A stretch of DNA of 64,000 nucleotides from Lysinibacillus louembei (GTDB taxonomy: Bacteria; Bacillota; Bacilli; Bacillales_A; Planococcaceae): contig NZ_CP137624.1 in the NCBI RefSeq assembly GCF_033880585.1, positions 3,569,501-3,633,500 of the forward strand. Reading direction: 5' to 3'. Below, one piece after another: positions 1-8,619 of the stretch. The notes beneath the pieces are model-generated. The model was not told the DNA's origin. It ran no database searches and saw only the letters and a list, made by a program, of their open reading frames with translations. Every line of letters starts with the position of its first letter. Within the stretch, counting starts at the first letter, position 1. A program made the translations under genes and the position numbers.

Positions 1-348
1 ATTAAATTCAATAGCTACATCAATCGGTGTTTCGACACGAACAAACTCCCTGCGCTGAATTTTTATAAATTGGTCTTCTGGCGGACATGATAGCACCACC
101 ATCGGTATACGGTCATTTTTACGCCCGAGTACTTGCGTTGTAAAGCTGTAACTATTTCCATCTGTGTAGAACACTGCATGCAGCTCTGTTCCATCAAGTA
201 AAAATGCTGTTTTTTTCGTGAAATCATTAATTGGATAATCCACATAAATGACGCCATCTTCTTTTTCTACGACTTTACATCTAAACTTTTCCATGCCATC
301 TGTGCCTTCTGGCTCTAACATTAACATCGTTCCAATTTTCAATTCCAT
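1..348 (-). CDS. ypfA: PilZ/YcgR-type c-di-GMP receptor, 3' end cut by window edge
   Basis: The first 116 codons are visible; the C-terminus lies beyond base 1. The start ATG at 348 follows the ribosome site GAGGAGAAA. The visible part is the YcgR-like N-terminal beta domain, ending in the sequence IQRREFVRVETP, which is the RxxxR entry motif of a PilZ domain where cyclic di-GMP binds. In B. subtilis the homologue YpfA (DgrA) sits beside ypeB, and the same order holds here. DgrA binds c-di-GMP and slows flagellar motility; that role is transferred by homology and synteny. An HD-GYP protein, a likely c-di-GMP phosphodiesterase, lies at 12.9 kb. Confidence 0.8.
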   Translation of the reverse strand, partial: MELKIGTMLMLEPEGTDGMEKFRCKVVEKEDGVIYVDYPINDFTKKTAFLLDGTELHAVFYTDGNSYSFTTQVLGRKNDRIPMVVLSCPPEDQFIKIQRREFVRVETPIDVAIEFN

Positions 349-421
349 GATTTTCTCCTCGTGCATTGAAATTTTCTATGTCTATTATCGCACGGAGGTT
401 ATAATTTATCTATAACTATTA

Positions 422-1699
422 TCAGGCTAATGTATCAATTTGAATCACATCATGGGTCGTTGCATCGACAACTACACGGAATGTATCATATTGTTTATCC
501 GGTAGCCTTGCCATTACCTCATAGCATAAGCGCAGTTCATAGGCATCATTTTCTGTATAAATTTTCTTTTCATCCTCTATGACAACACCTTCGCCAAAAA
601 ATGTTGACCAATCAATCGGCTTTAGCTCCTGCTCTTTAATCGTTTCCTTTTGAATGTATTCCATCGCATTAATACCTAACACCTCGCCGCTATCCTTGGC
701 AACTTTCACTTGAATGCTATCAGGATAAACGAGTGCATCGTTTACTTTACGTGTAAAAACAAAATGCCATGCAATATGATTTTCACGCATTTCTGTCATA
801 ACCGTATCGTCATAGCCAGCATCTGCCATAATCTTTTCAGCTGCTTGTAACACTTCCTCATGTGGCAGCGCTGTTTTTTTCATCGGTCGCTCTAGCAGGA
901 ATGACAAAATATGCCCACCTTTCTCCGTAATATCTGCATAGCCAATACGCGAGCCACGAACAAATTGAATGTGATAAAACGGATACGGCGCATCGTCTCT
1001 ACTTTTCGTTACCGTCATTGTTGCATCACTAATTAAAGGGAATACAGTTTGCAGGCGCTGCAATGCTTGTGCCTTCGTTAATGGCTCGTCCATTAAATGC
1101 TGCAATTCTCGCTTTTTTTGGTAGTCGCTCTCACTCGCTGTTAAAGGAAAATCCGTTTCATTAAAGCTTTTTAAATCTGCCGATACTTTCGCAAAGGATG
1201 AATCCCCTACCTCGTCAGCTGTTATTTTTGACCATTTTTGATAATCGCCATCTTGTTGAAAATAATTTGTTGTCGCAACAGTCCATTCCTCTGTTAGCGC
1301 ATGTAAATTGCCATTGACTGTCTCCATTTTATCTTGCCATTCTGTCGCATCTTGAGAAGCCGCAGCACGCTTTGCCTCATCACCTATACGACCTAAATAA
1401 CGCATCCAATCATTTGCTACCTCTTGATGTAAAGGCAGACGTGACACTGCATTACGCATATCACTACTCACGCGCCAAATCGTATCCAGCTCTTTATGCA
1501 ATGCTTTCTCATCTTGAAATAGCATCGATTTAGCAATGGATGAATGTAATAAGGATAGCTTTTCCGAGGCATTTGTTAGCTCGTTTGTATAATGGGCATG
1601 TACTGCCCTTTCCATTGAACGCTGTTTTGTCGTCACATCATACGCATAAACAGCTAAAATCAACACAACAATGCTTAATAAATATACTGCATTTTTCAT
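422..1699 (-). CDS. ypeB: Germination protein YpeB
   Basis: This 425-residue protein has one N-terminal membrane anchor (about residues 3-20), a long helical middle and two or more PepSY-like segments in the C-terminal half (about 210-425). YpeB is the partner that localises and stabilises the cortex-lytic enzyme SleB in the spore. The gene starts 9 bp after the sleB stop, with ribosome site AGAGGTGAGC, so the two form an operon in the usual sleB-ypeB order. B. subtilis YpeB is slightly longer (about 450 residues). Identification rests on the anchor plus PepSY layout and the direct coupling to sleB. Confidence 0.93.
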   Translation of the reverse strand: MKNAVYLLSIVVLILAVYAYDVTTKQRSMERAVHAHYTNELTNASEKLSLLHSSIAKSMLFQDEKALHKELDTIWRVSSDMRNAVSRLPLHQEVANDWMRYLGRIGDEAKRAAASQDATEWQDKMETVNGNLHALTEEWTVATTNYFQQDGDYQKWSKITADEVGDSSFAKVSADLKSFNETDFPLTASESDYQKKRELQHLMDEPLTKAQALQRLQTVFPLISDATMTVTKSRDDAPYPFYHIQFVRGSRIGYADITEKGGHILSFLLERPMKKTALPHEEVLQAAEKIMADAGYDDTVMTEMRENHIAWHFVFTRKVNDALVYPDSIQVKVAKDSGEVLGINAMEYIQKETIKEQELKPIDWSTFFGEGVVIEDEKKIYTENDAYELRLCYEVMARLPDKQYDTFRVVVDATTHDVIQIDTLA

Positions 1700-1708
1700 A
1701 GCTCACCT

Positions 1709-2506
1709 CTAATAGCAGAAAATATGCTGCCCAATCTGCTTTATTTGTGGACGTGTCCAAATCCATTTGCTTGTTGCTGTTTTAGGGTTGAAATAATATA
1801 GCGCGTTCTCTGTTGGATCCCAGCCATTCATCGCATCCAAAACAGCTTGCTTTGCTCGTTCATTTGGCGTCAACCAAATTTGACCATCGGCTACTGCTGT
1901 AAACGCAAGTGGCTGGAAAATAATATCGGAAATCGAATTTGGAAAATCAGGTGACTCCAATCGATTTAAAATAACCGCCGCTACTGCTACTTGTCCCTCA
2001 TACGGTTCACCGCGCGCCTCACCATAAACAGCGTTAGCCATTATTTGTAAATCTCGCTCCGTATAATTTGCTGGCAGCTGCATTGAACCACTATTTGAAC
2101 TTTCCTTCCCACTATTTTTACTGCTTCCTCCACCCTTTACTTGATGCTCAAGCGCCATCCCACCATAGTGCGTAAACTGGCTGCCTTTCGCAATTTGCTC
2201 CTTAACGAAGCTTTCATTATAATTAGATTGCGCTACTAGCTTTTTTTTCGTCGTATCGCCCGCGATCCCATCTACCTCTAAGCCATAGCTTTGTTGAAAT
2301 TCACGCAAAGCCCAGTAAGTGCCATAACCAAATTTGCCATCAATTTTTCCATGATAGTAGCCTAAATATTGCAGGCGAGCCTGTAACTCAATTACATCAT
2401 CGCCAAACGCACCTCGCTGAATCACTTGCGCGGAAAAGGCATCGGATTGCTGTGGCTGTATAAGAAATACGCTAAGTAGCAACACAATGAATAATTTTTT
2501 CTTCAT
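1709..2506 (-). CDS. sleB: Spore cortex-lytic enzyme SleB
   Basis: Lytic transglycosylase that degrades spore cortex at germination. From the chosen start it has a signal peptide (1-24, ending SDAFSA), a peptidoglycan-binding domain 1 (about 26-92, with GDDVIELQARLQYLGYY) and a C-terminal Hydrolase_2 catalytic domain (about 150-265) with the motif NAVYGEARGE; Glu163 is the likely catalytic acid. A longer reading frame reaches 2560, but the start at 2506 is preferred: it has a ribosome site GGAGAGGTG, and the upstream extension overlaps a sigG-type promoter. It is followed directly by ypeB, which protects and localises SleB. Confidence 0.95.
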   Translation of the reverse strand: MKKKLFIVLLLSVFLIQPQQSDAFSAQVIQRGAFGDDVIELQARLQYLGYYHGKIDGKFGYGTYWALREFQQSYGLEVDGIAGDTTKKKLVAQSNYNESFVKEQIAKGSQFTHYGGMALEHQVKGGGSSKNSGKESSNSGSMQLPANYTERDLQIMANAVYGEARGEPYEGQVAVAAVILNRLESPDFPNSISDIIFQPLAFTAVADGQIWLTPNERAKQAVLDAMNGWDPTENALYYFNPKTATSKWIWTRPQIKQIGQHIFCY

Positions 2507-2526
2507 GTACACCTCTCCTTTTTTCA

Positions 2527-2555
2527 TAGCATGCGAAGTGTGCCTTGATTTATAC
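2527..2555 (-). promoter_or_regulatory. Putative sigma-G promoter of sleB-ypeB
   Basis: On the minus strand GTATA is followed by a 17-bp spacer and CATGCTA. This matches the forespore sigma-G/F pattern (-35 GNATR, -10 CATNNTA) and lies just upstream of sleB, a known sigma-G target in B. subtilis. Confidence 0.65.
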
Positions 2556-2574
2556 ATCATTTATAAAATATAAA

Positions 2575-2609
2575 TAGCCGTTGGAAAAAATATATTTTTC
2601 CAACGGCTA
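2575..2609 (-). terminator. Hairpin terminator at the 3' end of prsW
   Basis: Perfect inverted repeat TAGCCGTTGGAAAAA / TTTTTCCAACGGCTA with a short TATA loop. It overlaps the prsW stop codon and separates prsW from sleB. Confidence 0.7.
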
Positions 2610-3284
2610 AGAATGTTTGTTATTTTCAATCAAATGTTCAATTAAATGTTGGTGAGCAAGCTTCACTTTACGCAAGCCAAACCACCATAAAAACAGCATA
2701 AACGGCACCATTAAGTAAATAAAATTACCACCTAGCGTCCAAATTAAGTTATAGCTGAAATGTAACGCAATTGGAATAAAAATGGATAAAAATAAATATT
2801 CCTTCCATTTATCATTGTTAGAGAATTTACTTTTCCCAAAATAATAGCCCATGACAACGCCGAATAATGCATGGCTTGAAACGGGCAACAACGCTCTTAC
2901 AAAAGCGGTATTCAAGCCAAAGGACAATAAATATAAAACATTTTCAACTGTCGCAAAGCCTAAAGAGACGGCTGCTCCATATAAAATGCCATCATATGGG
3001 TCATCAAATTCAATATGGCGAAAAATTAGCACAAAAATAATTAACCATTTAAAAAATTCCTCAATGCCGCTTGTAAATACAACATTTGTCATAAACGGAT
3101 TCGTCATTGTGCCCTCTTGCTCCATTACATATTGAATAAACAAAATAGGGAATGTAATAACCGCCCCATATAAAAATGCTTGAATTAATGTTCTACGTGG
3201 CTCTGTTGCCATTTGATTGCGCATATAAAAATAGCCTAAAAGAGCTAATGCTGGAGCTATTGCTGCTGATAATAATATGAACAT
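2607..3284 (-). CDS. prsW: PrsW-type intramembrane glutamic protease
   Basis: A 225-residue polytopic membrane protein with the PrsW family signatures: the glutamate pair in GIEEFFKW (E75, E76, K79), a second motif TVENVLY (E114) and a histidine in SSHALFG (H138). PrsW makes the first cut in the anti-sigma factor RsiW in B. subtilis, releasing sigma-W. The ATG at 3284 has the ribosome site AAAAGGAGC. It sits next to sleB as in B. subtilis. No rsiW or sigW is visible here, so its substrate must be encoded elsewhere or differ. Confidence 0.9.
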   Translation of the reverse strand: MFILLSAAIAPALALLGYFYMRNQMATEPRRTLIQAFLYGAVITFPILFIQYVMEQEGTMTNPFMTNVVFTSGIEEFFKWLIIFVLIFRHIEFDDPYDGILYGAAVSLGFATVENVLYLLSFGLNTAFVRALLPVSSHALFGVVMGYYFGKSKFSNNDKWKEYLFLSIFIPIALHFSYNLIWTLGGNFIYLMVPFMLFLWWFGLRKVKLAHQHLIEHLIENNKHS

Positions 3285-3391
3285 AGTATAAGCTCCTTTT
3301 CTCTATATATGAAAACGTTTCTTAACAATTGATTTAGTTATTGTTATTATATCATTAAATGCTTCCATTCTGATTTTAAAAGGGGATTTTT

Positions 3392-4366
3392 ATGTCAAAA
3401 AAAACAATTTTATTAATTCATACAGGTGGTACAATTTCGATGAAAATGAGCGCTGAAACAGGGGCGGTTGTGCAAAATGAGCAAAACCCACTAACAGCAG
3501 AAAAGCATATGCTATCAACATATGCCAATATCATTGAGGTAGAAGCGTTCAATTTACCATCGCCACATATTACACCAAATGAAATGCTGCGCTTACGCAA
3601 TTGTATTGTAGAGCATGTTGATAAATACGCAATTGATGGCGTTGTTATTACACATGGTACAGATACATTGGAAGAAACAGCATACTTTTTAGATTTAACA
3701 ACACGCTATAACTTCCCTATTGTGTTAACAGGGGCAATGCGTTCATCTAATGAGCTTGGAGCAGATGGTGTTTATAATTTAGTTGAGGCTGTACGTGTCG
3801 CTTGCTCACAAGAAGCACGTGGAAAAGGGGTACTTGTTGTTATGAATGATGAAATACATCATGCTTTCAACATTACGAAAACATCGACATCTAGTGTTAA
3901 TACATTCCAAAGCCCACAATATGGGCCTATTGGCTTGATTACAAAGAAAACTGTCCATATCCACCATATGCCTGTCCAACGCCAATTTGTCGAAGTAGAA
4001 AAAATCGAAAAGCGTGTCGCTTTATTAAAAGCCTATGCAGGAATGGAAGCCGATTTAATCGATGCGGTGGCAACATTGCAATATGATGGGCTTGTCTTAG
4101 AAGGCTTTGGACAAGGCAACGTCACACCTGCTGTCGCACAGCGTTTAAAAGCACTTGTCGCAAATGGTATGCCCGTCATCCTTGTTTCGCGCTGCTTTAA
4201 CGGCATTGCAGAAGGCGTTTACGGCTATGAAGGCGGTGGCAAGCAGCTAGAAGATGCTGGCGTCATTTTCGCCACAGGCATTAACGGACAAAAGGCACGC
4301 TTAAAGCTATTAATTGGCTTAAATCAAGTGCATCATCCTGTTGAGCTGAGAGCGTTTTTCTCATAA
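3392..4366 (+). CDS. ansA: Type I L-asparaginase
   Basis: Hydrolyses L-asparagine to aspartate and ammonia. The 324-residue protein has both family active-site signatures: HTGGTIS at residues 10-16, with the nucleophilic threonine, and THGTDTLEET at 87-96. Length and lack of a signal peptide fit the cytoplasmic AnsA type. The start follows AAAAGGGG. The gene is monocistronic, oriented opposite to its neighbours, and ends at a strong hairpin terminator. In B. subtilis ansA lies with ansB elsewhere near this region; no aspartase gene follows here. Confidence 0.93.
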   Translation: MSKKTILLIHTGGTISMKMSAETGAVVQNEQNPLTAEKHMLSTYANIIEVEAFNLPSPHITPNEMLRLRNCIVEHVDKYAIDGVVITHGTDTLEETAYFLDLTTRYNFPIVLTGAMRSSNELGADGVYNLVEAVRVACSQEARGKGVLVVMNDEIHHAFNITKTSTSSVNTFQSPQYGPIGLITKKTVHIHHMPVQRQFVEVEKIEKRVALLKAYAGMEADLIDAVATLQYDGLVLEGFGQGNVTPAVAQRLKALVANGMPVILVSRCFNGIAEGVYGYEGGGKQLEDAGVIFATGINGQKARLKLLIGLNQVHHPVELRAFFS

Positions 4367-4370
4367 ATTT

Positions 4371-4410
4371 AAACCAGTTAGCTGTCATGATTTTTACAGC
4401 TAACTGGTTT
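4371..4410 (+). terminator. Terminator of ansA
   Basis: Perfect 15-bp stem AAACCAGTTAGCTGT / ACAGCTAACTGGTTT with a 10-nt loop, starting 5 bp after the ansA stop. Confidence 0.85.
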
Positions 4411-4414
4411 ACAG

Positions 4415-4477
4415 TTCTATCAGCAAGTTTTAACATTTTATCGGTAACTTTGGCGTTTCTATCAGAAACTTCAACAT
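4415..4477 (+). repeat. Short tandem array, three 21-bp units
   Basis: Units begin at 4415, 4436 and 4457, exactly 21 bp apart, around the words TCTATCAGCAAGTTT, TTTATCGGTAACTTT and TCTATCAGAAACTTC. The array lies in the spacer between the convergent genes ansA and ypdA, between their terminators. It has no coding sense. See the cross-locus finding. Confidence 0.7.
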
Positions 4478-4502
4478 ATTCGAAAGAGACCATTCACAAT
4501 TA

Positions 4503-4557
4503 AATATGCTCCCAATAAGATAGATGAAAATTCATCAAATCAAATTGGGAGCATATT
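4503..4557 (-). terminator. Terminator of ypdA
   Basis: Inverted repeat AATATGCTCCCAAT / ATTGGGAGCATATT at 4503-4516 and 4544-4557, with a smaller GATGAA/TTCATC stem inside. It lies directly downstream of ypdA on the minus strand. Confidence 0.7.
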
Positions 4558-4561
4558 AAGA

Positions 4562-5542
4562 TTAAGGGCGGCGTGGTACTTTAAATTTCCCCTGAATCGC
4601 CTGCGCAATCATACCACCATGAAATCGTCCATTTTCAATAAAAATTTCATTGGCATTATTGCCTGCTGCAATGACACCTGCAATAAATAAATTCGGAACA
4701 TTGGTTTCCATCGTTTCTTCGTTAAAAAATGGACGACCCGTTGTTTCATCAATATTTACGCCCATAGCACGAATAAAGTCGTGATCAGGGTGATAGCCTG
4801 TCATCGCAAATACGAAATCGTTCGCAATATGTAGCTGTTGTCCTGCTTTGCGAATGACCACTTTGTCTTCAAAAATAGCTTCTACTTCACTTTCAAAATG
4901 CATCGTAATTTCACCAGAGCGGACTAACCCTTCAAACTCAGGCAGTACCCATGGCTTAATGCTTGGTGAATAGTCGCTACCACGATAGACGACTGTGACA
5001 TATGCACCGGCTTTATTTAATTCCAATGCTGCATCAATAGCTGAGTTTTTGCCACCAATCACTAAGACGTTCGTATCGAAAAATGGGTGACCTTCTTTAA
5101 AATAATGATACACCTTTGGTAGCTGCTCGCCTTCAATGCCCATATAATTCGGATGATCATAATAGCCTGTGGCAATGATAACATATGGTGTTTCATACTG
5201 TTCTTTGCTCGTTGTTACAGTGAATATAGCGCCGTTTTTTTCGACTTTTTCAACCTTTTCAAAACGATGAATGTCGATTTTTTTTGCACGTACAACTTCG
5301 CGATAATAGACTAAGGCTTGATTGCGACGAGGCTTGCGCTCCTCTACAATAAATGGCACATCGCTAATTGCTAGCTTTTCACTCGTACTAAAAAATGTTT
5401 GATGTGTCGGGTAATTGTAAATTGAATTGACGATATTTCCTTTTTCAATGACAACAGGCTGCAATCCAATCGCCTGCAATTCAATTGCGGCCGCTAAGCC
5501 ACAAGGTCCTCCTCCAACAATTAAAGCATCAACTTTTTGCAT
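4562..5542 (-). CDS. ypdA: Bacillithiol disulfide reductase YpdA
   Basis: FAD/NADPH-dependent reductase of the thioredoxin-reductase fold that recycles oxidised bacillithiol. From the chosen start, the FAD-binding motif IVGGGPCGLAAA carries the conserved family cysteine at position 14. A second Rossmann motif VIGGKNSAIDAA (about 165) binds NADPH, and the C-terminal GVIAAGNNANE segment fits the flavin site. The ATG at 5542 has the ribosome site GAGGAG; the frame extends upstream to 5584 without a usable site. It starts 22 bp after the phosphoesterase gene and is probably co-transcribed with it. Confidence 0.9.
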   Translation of the reverse strand: MQKVDALIVGGGPCGLAAAIELQAIGLQPVVIEKGNIVNSIYNYPTHQTFFSTSEKLAISDVPFIVEERKPRRNQALVYYREVVRAKKIDIHRFEKVEKVEKNGAIFTVTTSKEQYETPYVIIATGYYDHPNYMGIEGEQLPKVYHYFKEGHPFFDTNVLVIGGKNSAIDAALELNKAGAYVTVVYRGSDYSPSIKPWVLPEFEGLVRSGEITMHFESEVEAIFEDKVVIRKAGQQLHIANDFVFAMTGYHPDHDFIRAMGVNIDETTGRPFFNEETMETNVPNLFIAGVIAAGNNANEIFIENGRFHGGMIAQAIQGKFKVPRRP

Positions 5543-5564
5543 TATAATAATCTCCTCTTTCAAC

Positions 5565-6317
5565 TTACTCAATCGTAACATCAATTACATGGCATTCTGG
5601 CTTTGCGCCTAAACGTAGCGGTAGCAATGTTGTGCCATAGCCATTACTAATCAAGGTCGGGATACCATCACGTACAGAATACGAGCCTTGTGGGTGTAAA
5701 CCAAACTTCCAAAAGCGAAGCTGCCCTCCATGTAAATGTCCCCCCATCATTAAATTTGGCTTAAAATAGCGAGGGACACGATAAAAAACTTGTGGGTTAT
5801 GTGAAATAAAAAATGTAATATCATCCTTTTGGCATTTCGCAAAGGCCTGTTCAAAGCTATATTTTTTTGTAGAGGTATCCAAAATGGCACTTAGCCATAT
5901 GCGATTAGGACCTGTGAGCAATTCCGCATTATTTTCAAGTAACGTTACATGCATTTCTGCAAATAACTGGCGCAAACGCTCTTCCCCCACTTCATGGTCA
6001 TTATTTCCCCAAACAAAATAGATAGGTCCAAGCTCTTGCAGTCGTTCAATATTGCGGCATATACGCTCAAATGGCGTTCGCTTATCACATAAATCACCAC
6101 CGATAATGACTGCCTCTACCTTGCCAATCGACCGTAACATGCGTTCATCGACTGTGCGTAAATGGATATCTGATATAAAAAAAATACGCAAGCTTTGCGA
6201 TATTTGCCCTTGCAATTGCAATGTATGATAGCGCACATTATTTTCAAAGGCTTGACGCCACATATGCAAAATGCCTGCGCTCGCTATCCCTACCCCTGTT
6301 AACAGTAACTTCTTCAC
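5565..6317 (-). CDS. Calcineurin-like metallophosphoesterase (YpbG-like)
   Basis: A 250-residue protein with an N-terminal hydrophobic segment (about 3-18) and the ordered metal ligands of the family: SDIHL (D50, H52), GGDLCD (D75), GNNDHE (104-109), SHNP and GGHLHGGQ. The start is GTG at 6317 with ribosome site GAGGT. B. subtilis has the equivalent YpbG in this neighbourhood. The substrate is unknown; related membrane-anchored enzymes act on phosphodiesters or on lipid precursors such as UDP-diacylglucosamine, but nothing here fixes that. It lies upstream of ypdA in the same direction. Confidence 0.8.
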   Translation of the reverse strand: MKKLLLTGVGIASAGILHMWRQAFENNVRYHTLQLQGQISQSLRIFFISDIHLRTVDERMLRSIGKVEAVIIGGDLCDKRTPFERICRNIERLQELGPIYFVWGNNDHEVGEERLRQLFAEMHVTLLENNAELLTGPNRIWLSAILDTSTKKYSFEQAFAKCQKDDITFFISHNPQVFYRVPRYFKPNLMMGGHLHGGQLRFWKFGLHPQGSYSVRDGIPTLISNGYGTTLLPLRLGAKPECHVIDVTIE

Positions 6318-6347
6318 ACTTAAACCTCATTTCTTAAGGAAAACAGA

Positions 6348-6382
6348 GGCTGTATGAAAAGATCTCCTCTTTTCATACAGCC
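6348..6382 (-). terminator. Hairpin downstream of the LysM gene
   Basis: Perfect 15-bp inverted repeat GGCTGTATGAAAAGA / TCTTTTCATACAGCC with a 5-nt loop. It separates the LysM gene from the phosphoesterase gene; the trailing T tract is weak. Confidence 0.6.
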
Positions 6383-6442
6383 CCTTTAGTATATGACAAA
6401 ATGCATTTTTTTCATCAAAATTTGCTTCGCTTTTTGTTACTT

Positions 6443-7111
6443 TTATTGAGGAATGATTAATGTTTGTCCTACAACAATATTTTCAGAGCTTAAATTATTC
6501 GCCTGCATAATTTTTTGTATCCCATTTCCATCGCTATAATACTTTAACGAGATGCGATACAAATTTTCGTTTGGCTGCACAACATGTGTTTTCGCTGCTG
6601 CTAATCTCTCAGCATCTTCCTTCGCCTGCTTCTCAGCTTGCGCTTTTGCTGCCGCTTCCTTTTCTGCTTGTGCCTTTGCTACTGCCTCTTTCTCAGCCTG
6701 CGCCTTCGCTACTGCTTCCTTCTCGGCTTGTGCTTTTGCCGCAGCTTCCTTTTCTGCCTGAGCTTTCTCCGCAGCTTCTTTCTCAGCCTTTTCCTTTGCC
6801 GCTGCCTGCTCTTCCTTCTCTTTTTCTGCCGCTGCTATTTGCTCCTCATTATTTTCAATGGATGGCTTGTTCGGCTCCACTGTTACGGAATCGTCTGCTT
6901 TCTCCGCTAAGCTTTTTGGCTCATAAAAGAAATGGACATAGCCCAGTAAAAGTAAAGGTATAAATATAAATAATATCGTCATATTTCGAATTAGTCGGCT
7001 TTTTCGCTGTTTAGGTTTTTTACTTGTGCGTGACTTTCGCTCTAACGGTCCATCAAATTCAATTTCTTGACGGTGCTCTTCAATTTTCTCACGATAATTT
7101 TCTTGGGCCAC
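6443..7111 (-). CDS. Membrane-anchored LysM protein with KAQAEKEA repeats (YpbE-like)
   Basis: The 222-residue protein has a charged cytoplasmic N-terminus (1-42), one membrane helix (about 43-62), a low-complexity stretch rich in Ala, Glu, Lys and Gln (about 90-172), and a C-terminal LysM domain (about 175-222) with VVQPNENLYRISLKYY. The middle holds four to six copies of an eight-residue unit KAQAEKEA or close variants, likely a coiled or single alpha helix spacing the LysM domain from the membrane. The start is GTG at 7111 after GGAGGGG. It matches B. subtilis YpbE in layout and place. It probably binds peptidoglycan; its exact role is unknown. Confidence 0.8.
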   Translation of the reverse strand: MAQENYREKIEEHRQEIEFDGPLERKSRTSKKPKQRKSRLIRNMTILFIFIPLLLLGYVHFFYEPKSLAEKADDSVTVEPNKPSIENNEEQIAAAEKEKEEQAAAKEKAEKEAAEKAQAEKEAAAKAQAEKEAVAKAQAEKEAVAKAQAEKEAAAKAQAEKQAKEDAERLAAAKTHVVQPNENLYRISLKYYSDGNGIQKIMQANNLSSENIVVGQTLIIPQ

Positions 7112-7188
7112 TACACACCCCTCCTTATACTGCTAATCTATAAACATATTATGACGAAATTCTACAAAAAAATCAATCTTAGCTCAGA

Positions 7189-8619
7189 TCATTCAGCTAA
7201 CAATATTCGCCGTAGCCTCGCCTGCCATGTTAATGACTGCTCGGTTGCTTCCTCATGTTGCTTCGCCGCTAATATTTCTTCAAAAACAAGCCCACAATTT
7301 TGACAACAATTTGATATTTTCTCTGTTAACTGCTGACCGAAATAATGGACAATTTGCTCTCGCATGCAAGTAGTTGATTGAATAATTTGGAGCATCTCAT
7401 GCACGGCTTTATATTTGTTTACTTCCATTTGCTGCAAGCGCTGTTGGACTTCCTCGTTGCTTTCCTGTTGCATCCAATAATGCAACACGCGAAAAGCTGT
7501 TTCAGAAATGCTTCCATCCTCTAGCATGCGCATCGGCTTGTCGCGATTCCGTAAATATTGTTCTATATGAAGCGCTTTCGGCAAATCCTCCGTTACAATA
7601 AACTGTGCAAATTGCTCGTCTCCCTCCGCATATAAAAGGCTCGCAACTGCTGGCTGTCCATCTCTACCTGCCCGCCCGATTTCCTGCATATAATTCGCAA
7701 TATTAGCAGGCATAAATTCATGAATGACTTGTCGTATGTTTCCTTTATGTACGCCCATGCCAAAAGCATTCGTTGCAACAATCCAATCAAGCTTTCCTAC
7801 TAAAAATTGCTGCTGAATAAATTGACGGTCCTCCGCTTCCTTCCCCGCGTGATATGCCGCTGCTGCAATGCCTCGCTCAAGCAGGGCCAGACTAATAGAC
7901 TCTGCTTTACTGCGTGACTGTGTATAAATAATGCCTGGTCCTGCTGTCGTCTGTACATGCTCCAATATCCAATTAATTTTATCATCCTTATGTTGAAAGA
8001 AATGCTTCGCTAAATGAATATTTGGGCGATTTACCGAATGTAAAAAATAAAATGGTGACCGCATATGTAAATATGTTTCAATATCGTGCAATACACTTTT
8101 CGTCGCTGTTGCTGATAAAGCTAGAATTGGTGGCTTATGCTGCATTGGAATAATTTCACCTAAACGCAAATAGTCAGGACGAAAGTCGAAGCCCCATTGG
8201 GAAATACAGTGCGCCTCATCTGCGACGATAAGCCCTAATTTCATTTGCTGTAAGCGCTCCTTCACTTGTGGCTGCATAAGCATTTCTGGCGAAGCAAAAA
8301 TAAAGCGGTATTCATGCAAATAATGGAGGGCATAACGCTTTTGCTGGACAGTTAAAAATGAATTCAAGGCGACAACACGCTTTTCACCAAACTGTCGTAA
8401 TTGGTCAACTTGGTCCTGCATCAATGATAAAAGTGGTGAAACGATAAGCACAGGAGCGTCCAACAAATACGCTGGTAGCTGGTAGCATAGTGATTTACCC
8501 ATACCTGTCGGGAGCAATGCAATCACATCACGCCCTGCTAAAAGCTGCTCAATCACTTCCTTTTGTCCTGTCCGAAAGGCACTATAACCAAAATGCTTGT
8601 GCAATGCTTGTTCCAACAT
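7189..8619 (-). CDS. recS: RecQ-family ATP-dependent DNA helicase (RecS)
   Basis: The 476-residue protein has superfamily 2 helicase motifs in order: Walker A LLPTGMGKS (about 35-43), DEAHCISQW (134-142), SATAT, and the motif VI segment QEIGRAGRDGQ. The C-terminus has a short cysteine cluster, NCCQNCG, instead of the full RecQ zinc-HRDC arrangement, which fits the short RecS (YpbC) form. It unwinds DNA during repair or replication restart. It starts immediately after the ypbB stop (TAAATG) with ribosome site AAAGGGGGC, so ypbB and recS are translationally linked, as in B. subtilis. Confidence 0.88.
   Translation of the reverse strand: MLEQALHKHFGYSAFRTGQKEVIEQLLAGRDVIALLPTGMGKSLCYQLPAYLLDAPVLIVSPLLSLMQDQVDQLRQFGEKRVVALNSFLTVQQKRYALHYLHEYRFIFASPEMLMQPQVKERLQQMKLGLIVADEAHCISQWGFDFRPDYLRLGEIIPMQHKPPILALSATATKSVLHDIETYLHMRSPFYFLHSVNRPNIHLAKHFFQHKDDKINWILEHVQTTAGPGIIYTQSRSKAESISLALLERGIAAAAYHAGKEAEDRQFIQQQFLVGKLDWIVATNAFGMGVHKGNIRQVIHEFMPANIANYMQEIGRAGRDGQPAVASLLYAEGDEQFAQFIVTEDLPKALHIEQYLRNRDKPMRMLEDGSISETAFRVLHYWMQQESNEEVQQRLQQMEVNKYKAVHEMLQIIQSTTCMREQIVHYFGQQLTEKISNCCQNCGLVFEEILAAKQHEEATEQSLTWQARLRRILLAE

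Noticed and set aside
6552-6963. Several plus-strand frames rich in Ala/Phe or Leu/Pro opposite the LysM gene
   Set aside because: They are the complement of the KAQAEKEA codon repeats; no ribosome sites and wrong composition.
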